Positions 34,292 through 42,892 of a stretch of 44,495 nt of DNA are shown piece by piece. How positions within the stretch are numbered: the stretch's first letter is position 1; each line of letters begins with the position of its first letter. This DNA is from Bacteroidales bacterium. GTDB taxonomy: Bacteria > Bacteroidota > Bacteroidia > Bacteroidales > VadinHA17. The notes under the pieces are model-generated. The model saw only the letters and a program-made list of their open reading frames with translations, was not told the DNA's origin and did not search any database. Position numbers and translations under genes: made by a program. The stretch covers positions 143,241 through 187,735 of the forward strand of contig JAGPFZ010000001.1 of assembly GCA_018056245.1 (NCBI GenBank), in the 5' to 3' direction.

Positions 34292-35155
34292 TTAATATTT
34301 CCAGCGACGATGGCTCCATAGCCAATATTCAGGTTTCTCTCTGATAATCTCTTCAAACCGCTTTATATGAGCTTCCGTTATAGTATGTTCCTCAAGGCCA
34401 GATGTGTGCTCTAGAAGAAGTTCAATAGTTGTTTTGTAGTAACCGCGTTTGACTTTTTGATGGTTTAAGAATATAACCGCCATGTCATATTTTGTCGCTA
34501 TTTTTTCGGCTCCCAGAAAAACAGGAGTGTCCTGATTAAGAAATGTTGTGCGGTAGTGAATATCCGCCCTTGCCGGAGTCTGGTCTGCCAGAAACGATAC
34601 AAGGATCTTCTCTCCGTTTTTCCGGCGCTTTACTATTTCGCGTGCTACAAGTGACATTGGAGTAAGTACCATTCCGTATTTTGAGCGCAGTTTTGTCAGA
34701 TACCTGTCGAAATATTTGTTTTTAAGAGGTTTATATATAGAAATACAGGTTTGTTTACAAAAAAGCGGAAAGTGAATAAGATATTCCCAGTTATTATAAT
34801 GGCCAAGTACCACAATAGCATCCCTACCTTCCGACCATAGTTTTTCAAGCACTTCGAGATTCTCAATCTTACAGCGTTTTATATGTTCTTTTTTGCCGAT
34901 ATGATTCAGTTTTACTACTTCTGCAAACAGGTCTGCGAGATGCATGTAAAATTTCTTAGCAATAGTTTGAATCTCTTCTTTTGATTTTTCAGGGAATGAA
35001 TTACGAAGATTATTGTAAACGATATTCTTCCGATATCCAGGGAAATAACAGAAAATAACGAAAAGGATGTCGGAAAAGATATAGAGTATCCTTAGTGGCA
35101 GAAAAGAGATAATTTCGTTGATTAGATAGAAAAAATAAAATGATAGTGCCTCCAT
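34292..35155 (-). CDS. LpxL/HtrB-type lysophospholipid acyltransferase
   Basis: A 287-residue acyltransferase of the lipid A secondary acylation family. An N-terminal membrane segment (about 20-40) precedes the catalytic motif HYNNWE, with His119 and Glu124 as the HX4E pair. SFLADQTPARADIHYRTTFLNQDTPVFLGAEKIA is the second conserved block (residues about 193-226), and the protein ends with the family signature YWLWSHRRWKY. It should add an acyl chain to a lipid A precursor at the inner face of the cytoplasmic membrane. Some Bacteroidota members instead make ornithine or other lipids, so the exact acceptor is open. Confidence 0.92.
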   Translation of the reverse strand: MEALSFYFFYLINEIISFLPLRILYIFSDILFVIFCYFPGYRKNIVYNNLRNSFPEKSKEEIQTIAKKFYMHLADLFAEVVKLNHIGKKEHIKRCKIENLEVLEKLWSEGRDAIVVLGHYNNWEYLIHFPLFCKQTCISIYKPLKNKYFDRYLTKLRSKYGMVLTPMSLVAREIVKRRKNGEKILVSFLADQTPARADIHYRTTFLNQDTPVFLGAEKIATKYDMAVIFLNHQKVKRGYYKTTIELLLEHTSGLEEHTITEAHIKRFEEIIREKPEYWLWSHRRWKY

Positions 35156-35237
35156 ATAATAGTTTGCGAAGAAAATACCACATAAAATTATTTAATATTT
35201 CTATTGTTTAGCCTAATAATTTTAATTAATGAAAAAT

Positions 35238-36542
35238 CTAATCCAGCAGTTCAACGGCAAGGTTGCTGGAAGGATTAATTCCGACGATTCTGACTTTTTT
35301 GATTTTACCTTTAATGTTTTCTATCGCATTATGTTCTGATTTCAGATAATTTTCCGTAAAGCCCAATACTTTTTTTCCTTGTATGCTGTTTTCGAAGAGT
35401 ACTTCATTTATTGTATTTATATTACGTTTTTTAAAATCAAGGTTTAATTTTTTTGAGAGCCGTGAGAGCTGTTTCCTCCTTTCCTCCTTGATTTTTGGAG
35501 ACACTTTTCCAGGAAGTTCTGAGGCTTTTGTTCTCGGGCGGTCTGAATAAGGAAAGACATGAAGGTATGTAAGCGGCATTTTCTCCAAAAAATAGAATGT
35601 TTCATCAAAATCATCATCTGTTTCGCCGGGGAATCCCACAATCACGTCGGAACCGATTCCTGCAAGCGGGATGAATTCTCTTATTTTTTTCACTCTTGAA
35701 GCAAAGAGTTCGGTTTTGTATCGTCTGCGCATCAGTCCGAGAATTTTGTTGCTTCCACTTTGAAGCGGGATATGGAAATGGGGCATAATTTTCCGGCTTC
35801 CTGCGGTCAGTTCAATAATTTCATCTGTAAGCAGATCGGGTTCGACAGATGAGAGCCTTATCCGCTGTACGCCTTCAATCTCCTCTATCTGTCGTAAAAG
35901 TTCCGTAAAGGTTTCTCCTGTTGTTTTGCCGAAATCGCCGATATTCAATCCAGTCAGCACAATTTCAGGGATACCGTTGGCTGCAATTTGTTTTATTTTT
36001 TCTGTTATGTTTTTAACCGATGCATTTCTGCTCCGGCCTCTGGCCATGGGAAGGGTACAATAAGCGCATCTGTAATCGCATCCGTCCTGTATCTTGATGA
36101 AGGTTCTGGTTCTTTCGGATGACGACCATGAATAGACGAAGGTCTTGTCGTTGACTATATTACCGGAATCCACACATGTCAGTCCCTTTTCATAAATTTC
36201 GTCGAGATAGCGGACAAGATCAAACTTTTCTCTGGAACCAAGTACGAGATCGACGCCTGGAATAGTTGCCACTTCATCTGCCCTTAATTGCGAATAACAG
36301 CCTGTAACGGCTATTATTGCCGAAGGTGATTGTTTTATGAACTTTCTTATGGCCTGCCTGCACTTTTTATCAGCATCGGAAGTAACTGTACATGTATTTA
36401 TTACATAGATATCGGCATTTTCGTCGGGTGCAACTTTAACATAATTGTCAACCGGAAGGGTGGAGGCTATGTATGATGATTCGGTAAAGTTAAGTTTACA
36501 GCCTAGAGTGTAGAAAGCAATTTTTCTTTTTTCAGGAAACAT
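35238..36542 (-). CDS. mtaB: tRNA ms2t6A37 methylthiotransferase MtaB
   Basis: A 434-residue radical-SAM enzyme that adds a methylthio group to N6-threonylcarbamoyladenosine 37 in tRNAs reading ANN codons. The N-terminal UPF0004 domain has three cluster cysteines, Cys15 (TLGCKLN), Cys51 (NTCTVT) and Cys82 (VTGCYSQ). The radical-SAM cluster is Cys155, Cys159 and Cys162 (CDYRCAYC). The TLGCKLNFTES form separates MtaB from MiaB and RimO. The C-terminal part is a TRAM-like strand set (EVLFENSIQGKKVLGFTENYL). It lies 35 bases downstream of phoH. Confidence 0.95.
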   Translation of the reverse strand: MFPEKRKIAFYTLGCKLNFTESSYIASTLPVDNYVKVAPDENADIYVINTCTVTSDADKKCRQAIRKFIKQSPSAIIAVTGCYSQLRADEVATIPGVDLVLGSREKFDLVRYLDEIYEKGLTCVDSGNIVNDKTFVYSWSSSERTRTFIKIQDGCDYRCAYCTLPMARGRSRNASVKNITEKIKQIAANGIPEIVLTGLNIGDFGKTTGETFTELLRQIEEIEGVQRIRLSSVEPDLLTDEIIELTAGSRKIMPHFHIPLQSGSNKILGLMRRRYKTELFASRVKKIREFIPLAGIGSDVIVGFPGETDDDFDETFYFLEKMPLTYLHVFPYSDRPRTKASELPGKVSPKIKEERRKQLSRLSKKLNLDFKKRNINTINEVLFENSIQGKKVLGFTENYLKSEHNAIENIKGKIKKVRIVGINPSSNLAVELLD

Positions 36543-36577
36543 TACGTTGTTATTTATTTCAGAAGCATCGGAGAGAA

Positions 36578-37912
36578 TTAAAGTATTTTGCTGGCGAGTT
36601 CGGCGAGGTAACTTCTTTCGCCTTTCACAAGGTTTACATGGGCAAATATATTCTGGTCTTTCATCTTATCCGAAAGATAGCTCAGTCCGTTTGAGGCAGT
36701 ATCGAGGTATGGTGAGTCTATCTGTTCAATATCGCCTGTGAATACCATTTTTGTTCCTTCACCGGCACGTGTAATTATGGTTTTTATTTCGTGCGGAGTA
36801 AGGTTCTGAGCTTCGTCAACAATGAAGAAAACACTTGAAAGACTTCTTCCTCTGATAAATGCAAGAGGTGTTATGACCAGTTTTTCTTCATTTATCATAT
36901 CATTTATTCTGTTGAATTCAGGGCTCTGGTGGCTGAATCTATGTTTAATCACAGTCAGATTGTCGAACAGAGGCTGCATATAAGGATCCATTTTTTCTTT
37001 TACGTCGCCCGGCAGAAAGCCAAGATCGCGATTTGCCAGCGGAACTATAGGCCTTGCCAGAAGTATCTGCTTGTATTTTTTATGCTGATGAAGGGCAGCA
37101 GCCAGAGCAAGGAGAGTTTTTCCTGTGCCTGCTTTTCCGGTAAGGGATACGAGCTGAATATCAGGGTTTGTCAATGCTTCAAGTGCAAAAGTCTGCTCCG
37201 CATTCTTTGGCTCTATACCGTAAGCAGATTGTTTAATGACTCTTTTGACAATTTTTGTTACCGGATTATAATGAGCAAGTGCACTTGCAGTAATATTGCG
37301 TAATATATAGAATCTGTGACCGTCGAACTCTATATCAAGTTGAAATTCCGAAACATCCATTCCTTCGGGTTGCTCATAAAGTTTTTCAATAAGATTCTGG
37401 TCAACTCCCTCTATCATTTTTATGCTTTTATATAAATCATCAATGTTGGCAACTTTATCATTCTTGTAATCCTGCGCAAGTATGCCAAGCGATTTGGCTT
37501 TCATACGCAGATTGATGTCTTTGGTGATAAGCACTACAGTCTTGTCCTTGTTGGCATTGCAAACGTAATCGGTGATTGCAAGTATCCTGTGGTCGGCTGT
37601 TTTTTCCGGAAAAGACTGACTTACTTTCTCCGAAAACTCTTTTCCGGTTTCTATGTGCAGATTTCCCAGGTTTTCACCCAGCGGGATGTTGGAAGTTAAA
37701 AGCATGTCGCCTGACAGTTTGTCGAGCTCACGGGTGAACTCGCGTGCATGAAAATTTATCAGATCATTACCTTTTTTGAATTTATCGAGCTCTTCCAGAA
37801 CAACAATAGGAATTATCACATCATTTTCTTCAAAATTATAAATGCACTTATAGTCATGTAATAAAACATTGGTGTCGATTACGAACAGCTTCTTGTTGTG
37901 TTTTTTCATCAT
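36578..37912 (-). CDS. PhoH family protein with N-terminal PIN domain
   Basis: A 444-residue protein of the PhoH2/YlaK type. The PIN nuclease domain (about 1-130) keeps the acidic residues in FVIDTNVLLHD, VVLEELDKFKKG and the later ITKDINLRMKAK. The ATPase domain has Walker A GKAGTGKT, Walker B FFIVDEAQNL and the sensor TGDIEQID. Such fusions act as RNA helicase and nuclease in mycobacteria. The start is taken at the ATG at 37912; a TTG six bases further and an ATG three bases nearer are also possible. It heads a five-gene minus-strand run. Confidence 0.93.
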   Translation of the reverse strand: MMKKHNKKLFVIDTNVLLHDYKCIYNFEENDVIIPIVVLEELDKFKKGNDLINFHAREFTRELDKLSGDMLLTSNIPLGENLGNLHIETGKEFSEKVSQSFPEKTADHRILAITDYVCNANKDKTVVLITKDINLRMKAKSLGILAQDYKNDKVANIDDLYKSIKMIEGVDQNLIEKLYEQPEGMDVSEFQLDIEFDGHRFYILRNITASALAHYNPVTKIVKRVIKQSAYGIEPKNAEQTFALEALTNPDIQLVSLTGKAGTGKTLLALAAALHQHKKYKQILLARPIVPLANRDLGFLPGDVKEKMDPYMQPLFDNLTVIKHRFSHQSPEFNRINDMINEEKLVITPLAFIRGRSLSSVFFIVDEAQNLTPHEIKTIITRAGEGTKMVFTGDIEQIDSPYLDTASNGLSYLSDKMKDQNIFAHVNLVKGERSYLAELASKIL

Positions 37913-37940
37913 TATCAATCCGGTTTCCTTTCCGGGCTGA

Positions 37941-37948
37941 CAAAATTA
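37941..37948 (-). promoter_or_regulatory. -7 element for the phoH-mtaB operon
   Basis: The minus strand reads TAATTTTG, a perfect TAnnTTTG match 28 bases before the phoH ATG. No -33 match was found at normal spacing. Confidence 0.4.
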
Positions 37949-38151
37949 ATAAATAATCCTGTTTATAGAGACGTTTTTTCATATCTTATTGAAAGGTGTG
38001 GGCATGGCATGTAAAGATTTGTTATACGGTTACTGAGAGAATATTAAAGCACAGGAGTTTCGAGCGAATGCAAAGAATTTTTAAATATGTAATGCCTCTT
38101 ACGACTTGCTGAAATATTCATTAAATTCGAGAAAATAAAAAGGATTTAAAA

Positions 38152-38832
38152 ATGTCAAATAAAATAATGTCAGAAACATTCAATGAAGTTTCGCGAAAAT
38201 ACGATCAACAAAGACGATTATTTATTCCATGTTATGAAGATTATTATGGGGCAAGTGTATCATTTCTTTCCTTTATCAGACCAAACGTGAATAATATACT
38301 TGACCTTGGAGCTGGCACAGGATTATTAACGGAATATCTATTTGATAAATATCCAAACGCCTTTTTCACTTTGATAGATATTGCCGAACAAATGCTGGAA
38401 GTGGCAAAACAAAAATTTTTGTATAAAGCTAATTTTAAATTTCTGGTTGGCGATTATACTGAAAATCTTCCTGGAGAAAGTTATGAACTTATATCTTCGG
38501 CGTTATCAATCCATCATTTGTCTGAAGAAAAGAAATTCAAATTGTATAAAAACTCTTTCGAGACTCTGATTGACGGTGGTGTTTTGTTGAATCTTGATCA
38601 ATTTAATTCTTCATCGAAAGAAATGAATGAATATTTTACAAAATACTGGTACAGTTTTATTGATAAAAGCGGCATTTCAGAACAGGAAAAGGAGGTATGG
38701 TTGAAAAGACGAGAACTGGATAAAGAAAATTCAATCAATGAAACAAAAAACATGCTTTATAATGTTGGTTTTAAAATAGTTGAGTGCATTTATTCCTACC
38801 AAAAATTCGGTGTAATAATAGCTATTAAGTAA
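38152..38832 (+). CDS. Class I SAM-dependent methyltransferase
   Basis: A 226-residue small-molecule or lipid type methyltransferase. Motif I is ILDLGAGTG, motif II ends with TLIDIAEQML, and motif post-I to III run through VGDYTENLPGESYELISSALSIHHLSEEKK. These features fit the Methyltransf_25/UbiE-like group. It is not a DNA methyltransferase: no NPPY or SPPY motif is present. The substrate is unknown. It stands alone between long spacers, at the left edge of what looks like an accessory insert beside the restriction-modification genes, but nothing ties its function to them. Confidence 0.9.
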   Translation: MSNKIMSETFNEVSRKYDQQRRLFIPCYEDYYGASVSFLSFIRPNVNNILDLGAGTGLLTEYLFDKYPNAFFTLIDIAEQMLEVAKQKFLYKANFKFLVGDYTENLPGESYELISSALSIHHLSEEKKFKLYKNSFETLIDGGVLLNLDQFNSSSKEMNEYFTKYWYSFIDKSGISEQEKEVWLKRRELDKENSINETKNMLYNVGFKIVECIYSYQKFGVIIAIK

Positions 38833-39001
38833 TGGTTGTTGATAGCAACTTGCTAAAAATTATAATTCCGAAAACAAAAATAATTATGGTTATAATAATT
38901 TAATTAAATTTAACTAATCAATAAGTTACAATATAAAACTGTTGTTGACAAGTTGGTGGTAAAAATATAAAGATGTTTATATGTTTCTAAGTGAAAACTC
39001 T

Positions 39002-39009
39002 TACTTTTG
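39002..39009 (+). promoter_or_regulatory. -7 element of the restriction-modification operon
   Basis: TACTTTTG fits TAnnTTTG and lies 10 bases before the methyltransferase ATG, which would leave an almost leaderless transcript. The region at the -33 distance (GTTTATATGTTTC) is only a partial match. Confidence 0.4.
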
Positions 39010-39019
39010 AAAATAAAAA

Positions 39020-39898
39020 ATGGATATAAAAACTGAATTATACTTAGGTGATTGCAGAAAGATTTTAAAGAATCTTCCAGATAATTCAGTTGACCTTATA
39101 TTTACTTCTCCACCGTATGCCGACCAGAGAAAAAATACTTATGGCGGCATACCACCCGATAAATATGTTGCATGGTTTTTACCGATAACATCTGAGCTTT
39201 TGAGAGTTTTGAAGCCAACAGGCACTTTTATACTTAACATCAAAGAAAAAGTAGTTAAAGGGGAGAGGAGTACTTATGTATTGCAATTAATCCTTGAGAT
39301 GCGGAAACAAGGGTGGTTATGGACTGAAGAATTTATCTGGCATAAAAAGAATTGCTATCCGGGTAAATGGTCGAACAGATTCCGGGATGCATGGGAAAGA
39401 TTACTTCAGTTTAATAAAAGCAGAAAATTTGCAATGTATCAGGAAGAAGTAATGGTTCCAATGGGTGAATGGAAAAAAACAAGATTACGGAACCTTAGTG
39501 ACACTGATAAAATAAGGGATAATTCGAAAGCTGGCAGCGGATTTGGGAAAAATATATCGAATTGGACTGATAGAGATATGGCATACCCTACAAATGTTTT
39601 ACATCTTGCAACCGAATGCAGCAATAAAAATCATAGTGCCGCATTTCCAGATGAATTGCCCGAATGGTTTATAAAGTTATTCACAAAACCGGGAGATTGG
39701 GTATTAGATCCATTCATGGGTTCTGGAACCACTAATATTGTAGCTCAAAAAATGTCAAGAAACTCTATAGGCATAGAGATTGTGCCTGAATATTACGAAA
39801 GAGTACAAAAAGCTTTACAACCAGTTCATTACGTTTTATTTGAACCTGATTCAAGTTATGAACAAACTCGACCTGAAAGACGTTACACAATACGTTGA
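39020..39898 (+). CDS. Type II DNA methyltransferase, beta class
   Basis: A 292-residue DNA methyltransferase. The catalytic motif IV TSPPY (residues 29-33) comes before the SAM-binding motif I DPFMGSGT (230-237), the order of the beta class. TSPPY is most often seen in N4-cytosine enzymes, though N6-adenine is possible. LYLGDCRKILKNLPDNSVDLIF before it and GIEIVPEYYERVQKAL after motif I are usual flanks. It should protect the site cut by the overlapping endonuclease gene. The recognition sequence cannot be read from sequence. Confidence 0.93.
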   Translation: MDIKTELYLGDCRKILKNLPDNSVDLIFTSPPYADQRKNTYGGIPPDKYVAWFLPITSELLRVLKPTGTFILNIKEKVVKGERSTYVLQLILEMRKQGWLWTEEFIWHKKNCYPGKWSNRFRDAWERLLQFNKSRKFAMYQEEVMVPMGEWKKTRLRNLSDTDKIRDNSKAGSGFGKNISNWTDRDMAYPTNVLHLATECSNKNHSAAFPDELPEWFIKLFTKPGDWVLDPFMGSGTTNIVAQKMSRNSIGIEIVPEYYERVQKALQPVHYVLFEPDSSYEQTRPERRYTIR

Positions 39899-40589
39899 AG
39901 ACAATATTGGCACATTTCATCAGAAACGTATAGATAGCCTGAATAAGCTGGAGTTAAAAACAGTTCTAAAAAAGAAAAATCCGTACCTGTTTAAGGCTAA
40001 ATATCTTATTACAGCAGAACAGATTATTAAAGGATTAACAGACGCCTTTATATCATCAAATGAAGAAACTATTTTTGGTGACTGGCTCGAGGAATTAGCA
40101 ATTTTCATTAATTCAATGGTTTACAACGGCAGGAAATCAGGTATTACAGGTATTGATTTAGAATTCGACAATAATAATATCAGATATATTGTGGCTATTA
40201 AGTCGGGCCCTAACTGGGGAAACAGCAGTCAGATTTCAAAAATGAAAGCCGACTTTAAAACAGCCATAAAAACCCTTAGAACAAGCAATTCAAAATTACA
40301 GATTGTTGCAATAAATGGCTGTTGCTACGGAAAAGACAATGTTCCGGACAAGGGAGATTATTTTAAATATTGTGGTCAGAGATTCTGGGAGTTTATTTCT
40401 GGTGATGAAAATCTCTATATTGATTTGATCGGACCCCTTGGACACAAAGCTAAAGAACGTAACGATGAGTTTACAAAGTCGTATGCGAAAATGATTAACA
40501 AATTCACTAAGGAGTTTATCGTTGACTTTTGTAAAGATTCTGGAGAAATTGACTGGGTTAAACTAGTAAAATTCAACTCAGAAAAATAA
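39858..40589 (+). CDS. Type II restriction endonuclease, PmeII family-like
   Basis: A 243-residue endonuclease. The start is the ATG at 39858, which overlaps the methyltransferase by 41 bases; the TTG at 39780 would overlap by 119 and adds a segment with no family look. From memory the whole protein resembles the PmeII family (DNIGTFHQKRIDSLNKL, NPYLFKAKYLITAEQIIKGL, GRKSGITGIDLEF). The probable catalytic core is Asp100 in GIDLEF and Lys115 in VAIKSGPNWGNSSQ, a PD-(D/E)xK variant in which the middle acid is replaced by Ala113. Glu78 in DWLEEL may supply an acid. It should cut unmethylated DNA at the partner enzyme's site. Confidence 0.85.
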   Translation: MNKLDLKDVTQYVEDNIGTFHQKRIDSLNKLELKTVLKKKNPYLFKAKYLITAEQIIKGLTDAFISSNEETIFGDWLEELAIFINSMVYNGRKSGITGIDLEFDNNNIRYIVAIKSGPNWGNSSQISKMKADFKTAIKTLRTSNSKLQIVAINGCCYGKDNVPDKGDYFKYCGQRFWEFISGDENLYIDLIGPLGHKAKERNDEFTKSYAKMINKFTKEFIVDFCKDSGEIDWVKLVKFNSEK

Positions 40590-40652
40590 ATAGATATTGT
40601 AATCGGCAGACCATTATTTACTGTAATGTACTGGAGGAAATAGTCGGAAGAG

Positions 40653-40679
40653 AAGTATTTTTTTTAAATTTAAATACTT
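40653..40679 (+). terminator. AT-rich hairpin after the endonuclease gene
   Basis: AAGTATTT (40653-40660) and AAATACTT (40672-40679) form an 8-base stem with an 11-base loop, 63 bases after the stop. It contains T runs but almost no G-C pairs, so termination is only possible. Confidence 0.3.
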
Positions 40680-40851
40680 AAAGATATTTTACAATATAAA
40701 TTTATACAGGCCGCCGCCACGCAGTCTTAAACCGTTTAAGCGGAAATTTCTTTTAACAAATTTCACTTCATTGACTGTTCAGAATTGACAAAAAAATATA
40801 AATTGCCATATTTTTTATAAATATTGGTAAAGAATATTAAAAAGGTTGATT

Positions 40852-41388
40852 ATGGAATTATATGAAGGACTTCTGACAAGGCGAAGCATCAGAAAATATA
40901 CAGGTGAGAAAATTGACGAAAGGGATATCGAACTTATTGTCAAAGCCGGGATGTATGCTCCATCAGCAAATAACAGACGACCATGGCATTTCATCGTTAT
41001 TGACGACAGAGATGTGCTTGACAAAATTATGAAGTTTCATCCTAATGCTTCGATGCTTAAGGAGGCAAGTCATGCAATTGTCGTGTGCGGCGACCTTGAA
41101 AAACAGCATGCTGCCGGTTACTATCTTCTCGACTGTTCGGCAGCCACTCAAAATATATTACTCGCTGCTCATTCGCTCGGATTTGGTGCTGTATGGGTTG
41201 GAATAGAGCCCAGACAGGAAAGAGTGAAAGCATTGAGCGAAATACTCAATCTTCCAGCTAACATCAGGCCTGTTGCGTTAGTCTCGGTCGGTGTTCCTGC
41301 TGAAAAACCGGAACAAATGCCCCACAGGTTCGAACCTGATAAAATTCATTTGAATAACTGGGGAGAGAGCTGGAAAGCTTTTGAATAG
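40852..41388 (+). CDS. Nitroreductase family FMN oxidoreductase
   Basis: A 178-residue flavin oxidoreductase. The FMN-phosphate loop RRSIRKY is at residues 10-16, followed by APSANNRRPWHFIVI, and the later QNILLAAHSLGFGAVWVG and VSVGVPAEKP blocks are diagnostic. Members reduce nitro compounds or quinones with NAD(P)H, and the natural substrate is unknown. The start is the ATG at 40852 rather than the TTG at 40846, since family members begin just before the RRS motif. It follows the restriction-modification insert and marks the return to ordinary sequence. Confidence 0.93.
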   Translation: MELYEGLLTRRSIRKYTGEKIDERDIELIVKAGMYAPSANNRRPWHFIVIDDRDVLDKIMKFHPNASMLKEASHAIVVCGDLEKQHAAGYYLLDCSAATQNILLAAHSLGFGAVWVGIEPRQERVKALSEILNLPANIRPVALVSVGVPAEKPEQMPHRFEPDKIHLNNWGESWKAFE

Positions 41389-41393
41389 GGATC

Positions 41394-41456
41394 AGAGCAC
41401 AGGACACAGAGCACAGGGCACAGAGTACAGGGCACAGAGTACAGAGCACAGAGTAT
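41394..41456 (+). repeat. Heptanucleotide tandem repeat, nine units
   Basis: Nine 7-base units run without gaps: AGAGCAC, AGGACAC, AGAGCAC, AGGGCAC, AGAGTAC, AGGGCAC, AGAGTAC, AGAGCAC, AGAGTAT. The consensus is AGRGYAC. The array starts five bases after the nitroreductase stop and ends about 100 bases before folC. On the minus strand it yields a false Cys-rich ORF. Confidence 0.95.
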
Positions 41457-41559
41457 AAAATCAGTAACTCGTTTTCGAATTGAAGGGGAAATAAATTTTT
41501 TGTTATTAACACGAATTGTAATAAAAAGGACAAAAGGTAAAATTAAAATAACAGGAAGC

Positions 41560-42849
41560 ATGACCTATCAGGAGACGATGGAATTTCTTTACGGCAATAT
41601 GCCTGCATTTCACAGAATAGGCAAAGCTGCATATAAGGCTGACCTTGGAATTACACTCGCTCTCGATGAACATCTGGATCATCCTCACAGGAAGTTTGTC
41701 TCCGTTCATATTGCAGGTACAAATGGGAAAGGGTCGGTTTCTCATATACTTGCCTCGATACTTCAAACTGCCGGATATAAAACCGGATTATACACGTCTC
41801 CACATCTTAAAGATTTCAGGGAAAGGATACGTATAAACGGGGCGATGATACCTGAAGATAAGGTAGTTAGATTTGTAGAAGAGAACCGTGATATATTTGA
41901 AAGAATCAAACCGTCATTTTTCGAAATGTCAGTTGGTCTTGCTTTCGACTTCTTTGCTTCTGAAAATGTTGATGTGGCTGTAATAGAAACAGGGCTCGGC
42001 GGGAGGCTTGATTCGACTAATATCATTACACCTGTTCTTTCGGTAATAACAAATATAGGCCACGACCACATGGATATCCTCGGCGACACCCTCGAAAAAA
42101 TAGCTGCTGAAAAGGCTGGGATAATAAAACCCGAAATCCCTGTTATAATCGGAGAATCGCAAAATGAAACAGATAATGTTTTTATATCAAAGGCTCGAAT
42201 GCTTGGTTCTGAAATATTGTTTGCCGACAGGGAGTATAAATGTAAACTGGATCCACTCGATTATTCTTCCGGACTAAGGAAGTTTTCAGCCGCAAGCACT
42301 TCAAAAGGTAAGGAGTTAACAGGTTATATTCCACTTGGAGGTGATTATGAGGCTAAAAATATTCCAACGGTAATTCTGTCGGCGGAAAAATTAAGTGAAA
42401 ATTTTTTTATTACAGATGAGATTATCTTGAGAGGGATTGAAAATGTAATTAAAAATACAGGTTTTGCAGGTAGATGGCAGATTATCGGACAGAAACCGCT
42501 AACAATCTGTGACACAGGCCATAACAAAGAAGGTATTAAGCTGGTAATGAGCCAGTTAAATAATATAGAGGCAAAACAAAAACATTTTGTCATTGGATTT
42601 GTAAGCGATAAAGATATTGACGTCATTCTTCCTCTCTTTCCCCATAGCGGCAGATACTATTTCACAAAGGCTTCTGTTCAGAGAGCTCTCGACGAAAAGG
42701 TGTTAATGAGAAAAGCTTCATCATACGGGCTCAAAGGCGAATCGTTCAGTTCTGTTACTGAAGCCCTTGAAAAAGCCAGATCATGCGCCGGTGAGGATGA
42801 TATTATATTTATAGGCGGAAGCACTTTTATTGTTGCCGAGATTTTATAA
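41560..42849 (+). CDS. folC: Bifunctional folylpolyglutamate / dihydrofolate synthase
   Basis: A 429-residue Mur-ligase-fold enzyme that adds glutamate to folates and, in bacteria, often makes dihydrofolate from dihydropteroate. The ATP loop is GTNGKGSVSH at residues 53-62. The TSPHLKDFRERIRINGAMI and AVIETGLGGRLDSTN blocks are FolC-specific, and TNIGHDHMDILGDTLEKIAAEKAGIIKP completes the central domain. The C-terminal domain carries WQIIGQKPLTICDTGHNKEGI. The start at 41560 has AGGAA five bases upstream and begins the family's usual N-terminus; the TTG at 41500 gives an unlikely basic extension. Confidence 0.96.
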   Translation: MTYQETMEFLYGNMPAFHRIGKAAYKADLGITLALDEHLDHPHRKFVSVHIAGTNGKGSVSHILASILQTAGYKTGLYTSPHLKDFRERIRINGAMIPEDKVVRFVEENRDIFERIKPSFFEMSVGLAFDFFASENVDVAVIETGLGGRLDSTNIITPVLSVITNIGHDHMDILGDTLEKIAAEKAGIIKPEIPVIIGESQNETDNVFISKARMLGSEILFADREYKCKLDPLDYSSGLRKFSAASTSKGKELTGYIPLGGDYEAKNIPTVILSAEKLSENFFITDEIILRGIENVIKNTGFAGRWQIIGQKPLTICDTGHNKEGIKLVMSQLNNIEAKQKHFVIGFVSDKDIDVILPLFPHSGRYYFTKASVQRALDEKVLMRKASSYGLKGESFSSVTEALEKARSCAGEDDIIFIGGSTFIVAEIL

Positions 42850-42861
42850 AAAATAATTTCC

Positions 42862-42869
42862 TATGTTTG
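42862..42869 (+). promoter_or_regulatory. -7 element for the TerC gene
   Basis: TATGTTTG followed by CACC fits TAnnTTTG and lies 23 bases before the TerC ATG, just after the folC stop. No -33 at normal spacing. Confidence 0.45.
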
Positions 42870-42892
42870 CACCTTAATTTTATTTTATTCCG

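Noticed and set aside
38097-38114. Small coding remnants before the methyltransferase gene
   Set aside because: Only very short frames (about 14 codons) are open there, without any recognisable similarity.
41394-41456. CRISPR array
   Set aside because: The repeat unit is 7 bases with no spacers, and no cas genes were found in the window.
41264-41561. Cys-rich minus-strand ORFs near the heptamer array
   Set aside because: Their repeated Leu-Cys pattern comes directly from the 7-base tandem repeat read in frame; they also overlap the nitroreductase gene.
42850-42892. Manganese (yybP-ykoY) riboswitch before the TerC gene
   Set aside because: The spacer is only 43 bases and contains a promoter-like element, with no room for the riboswitch fold.
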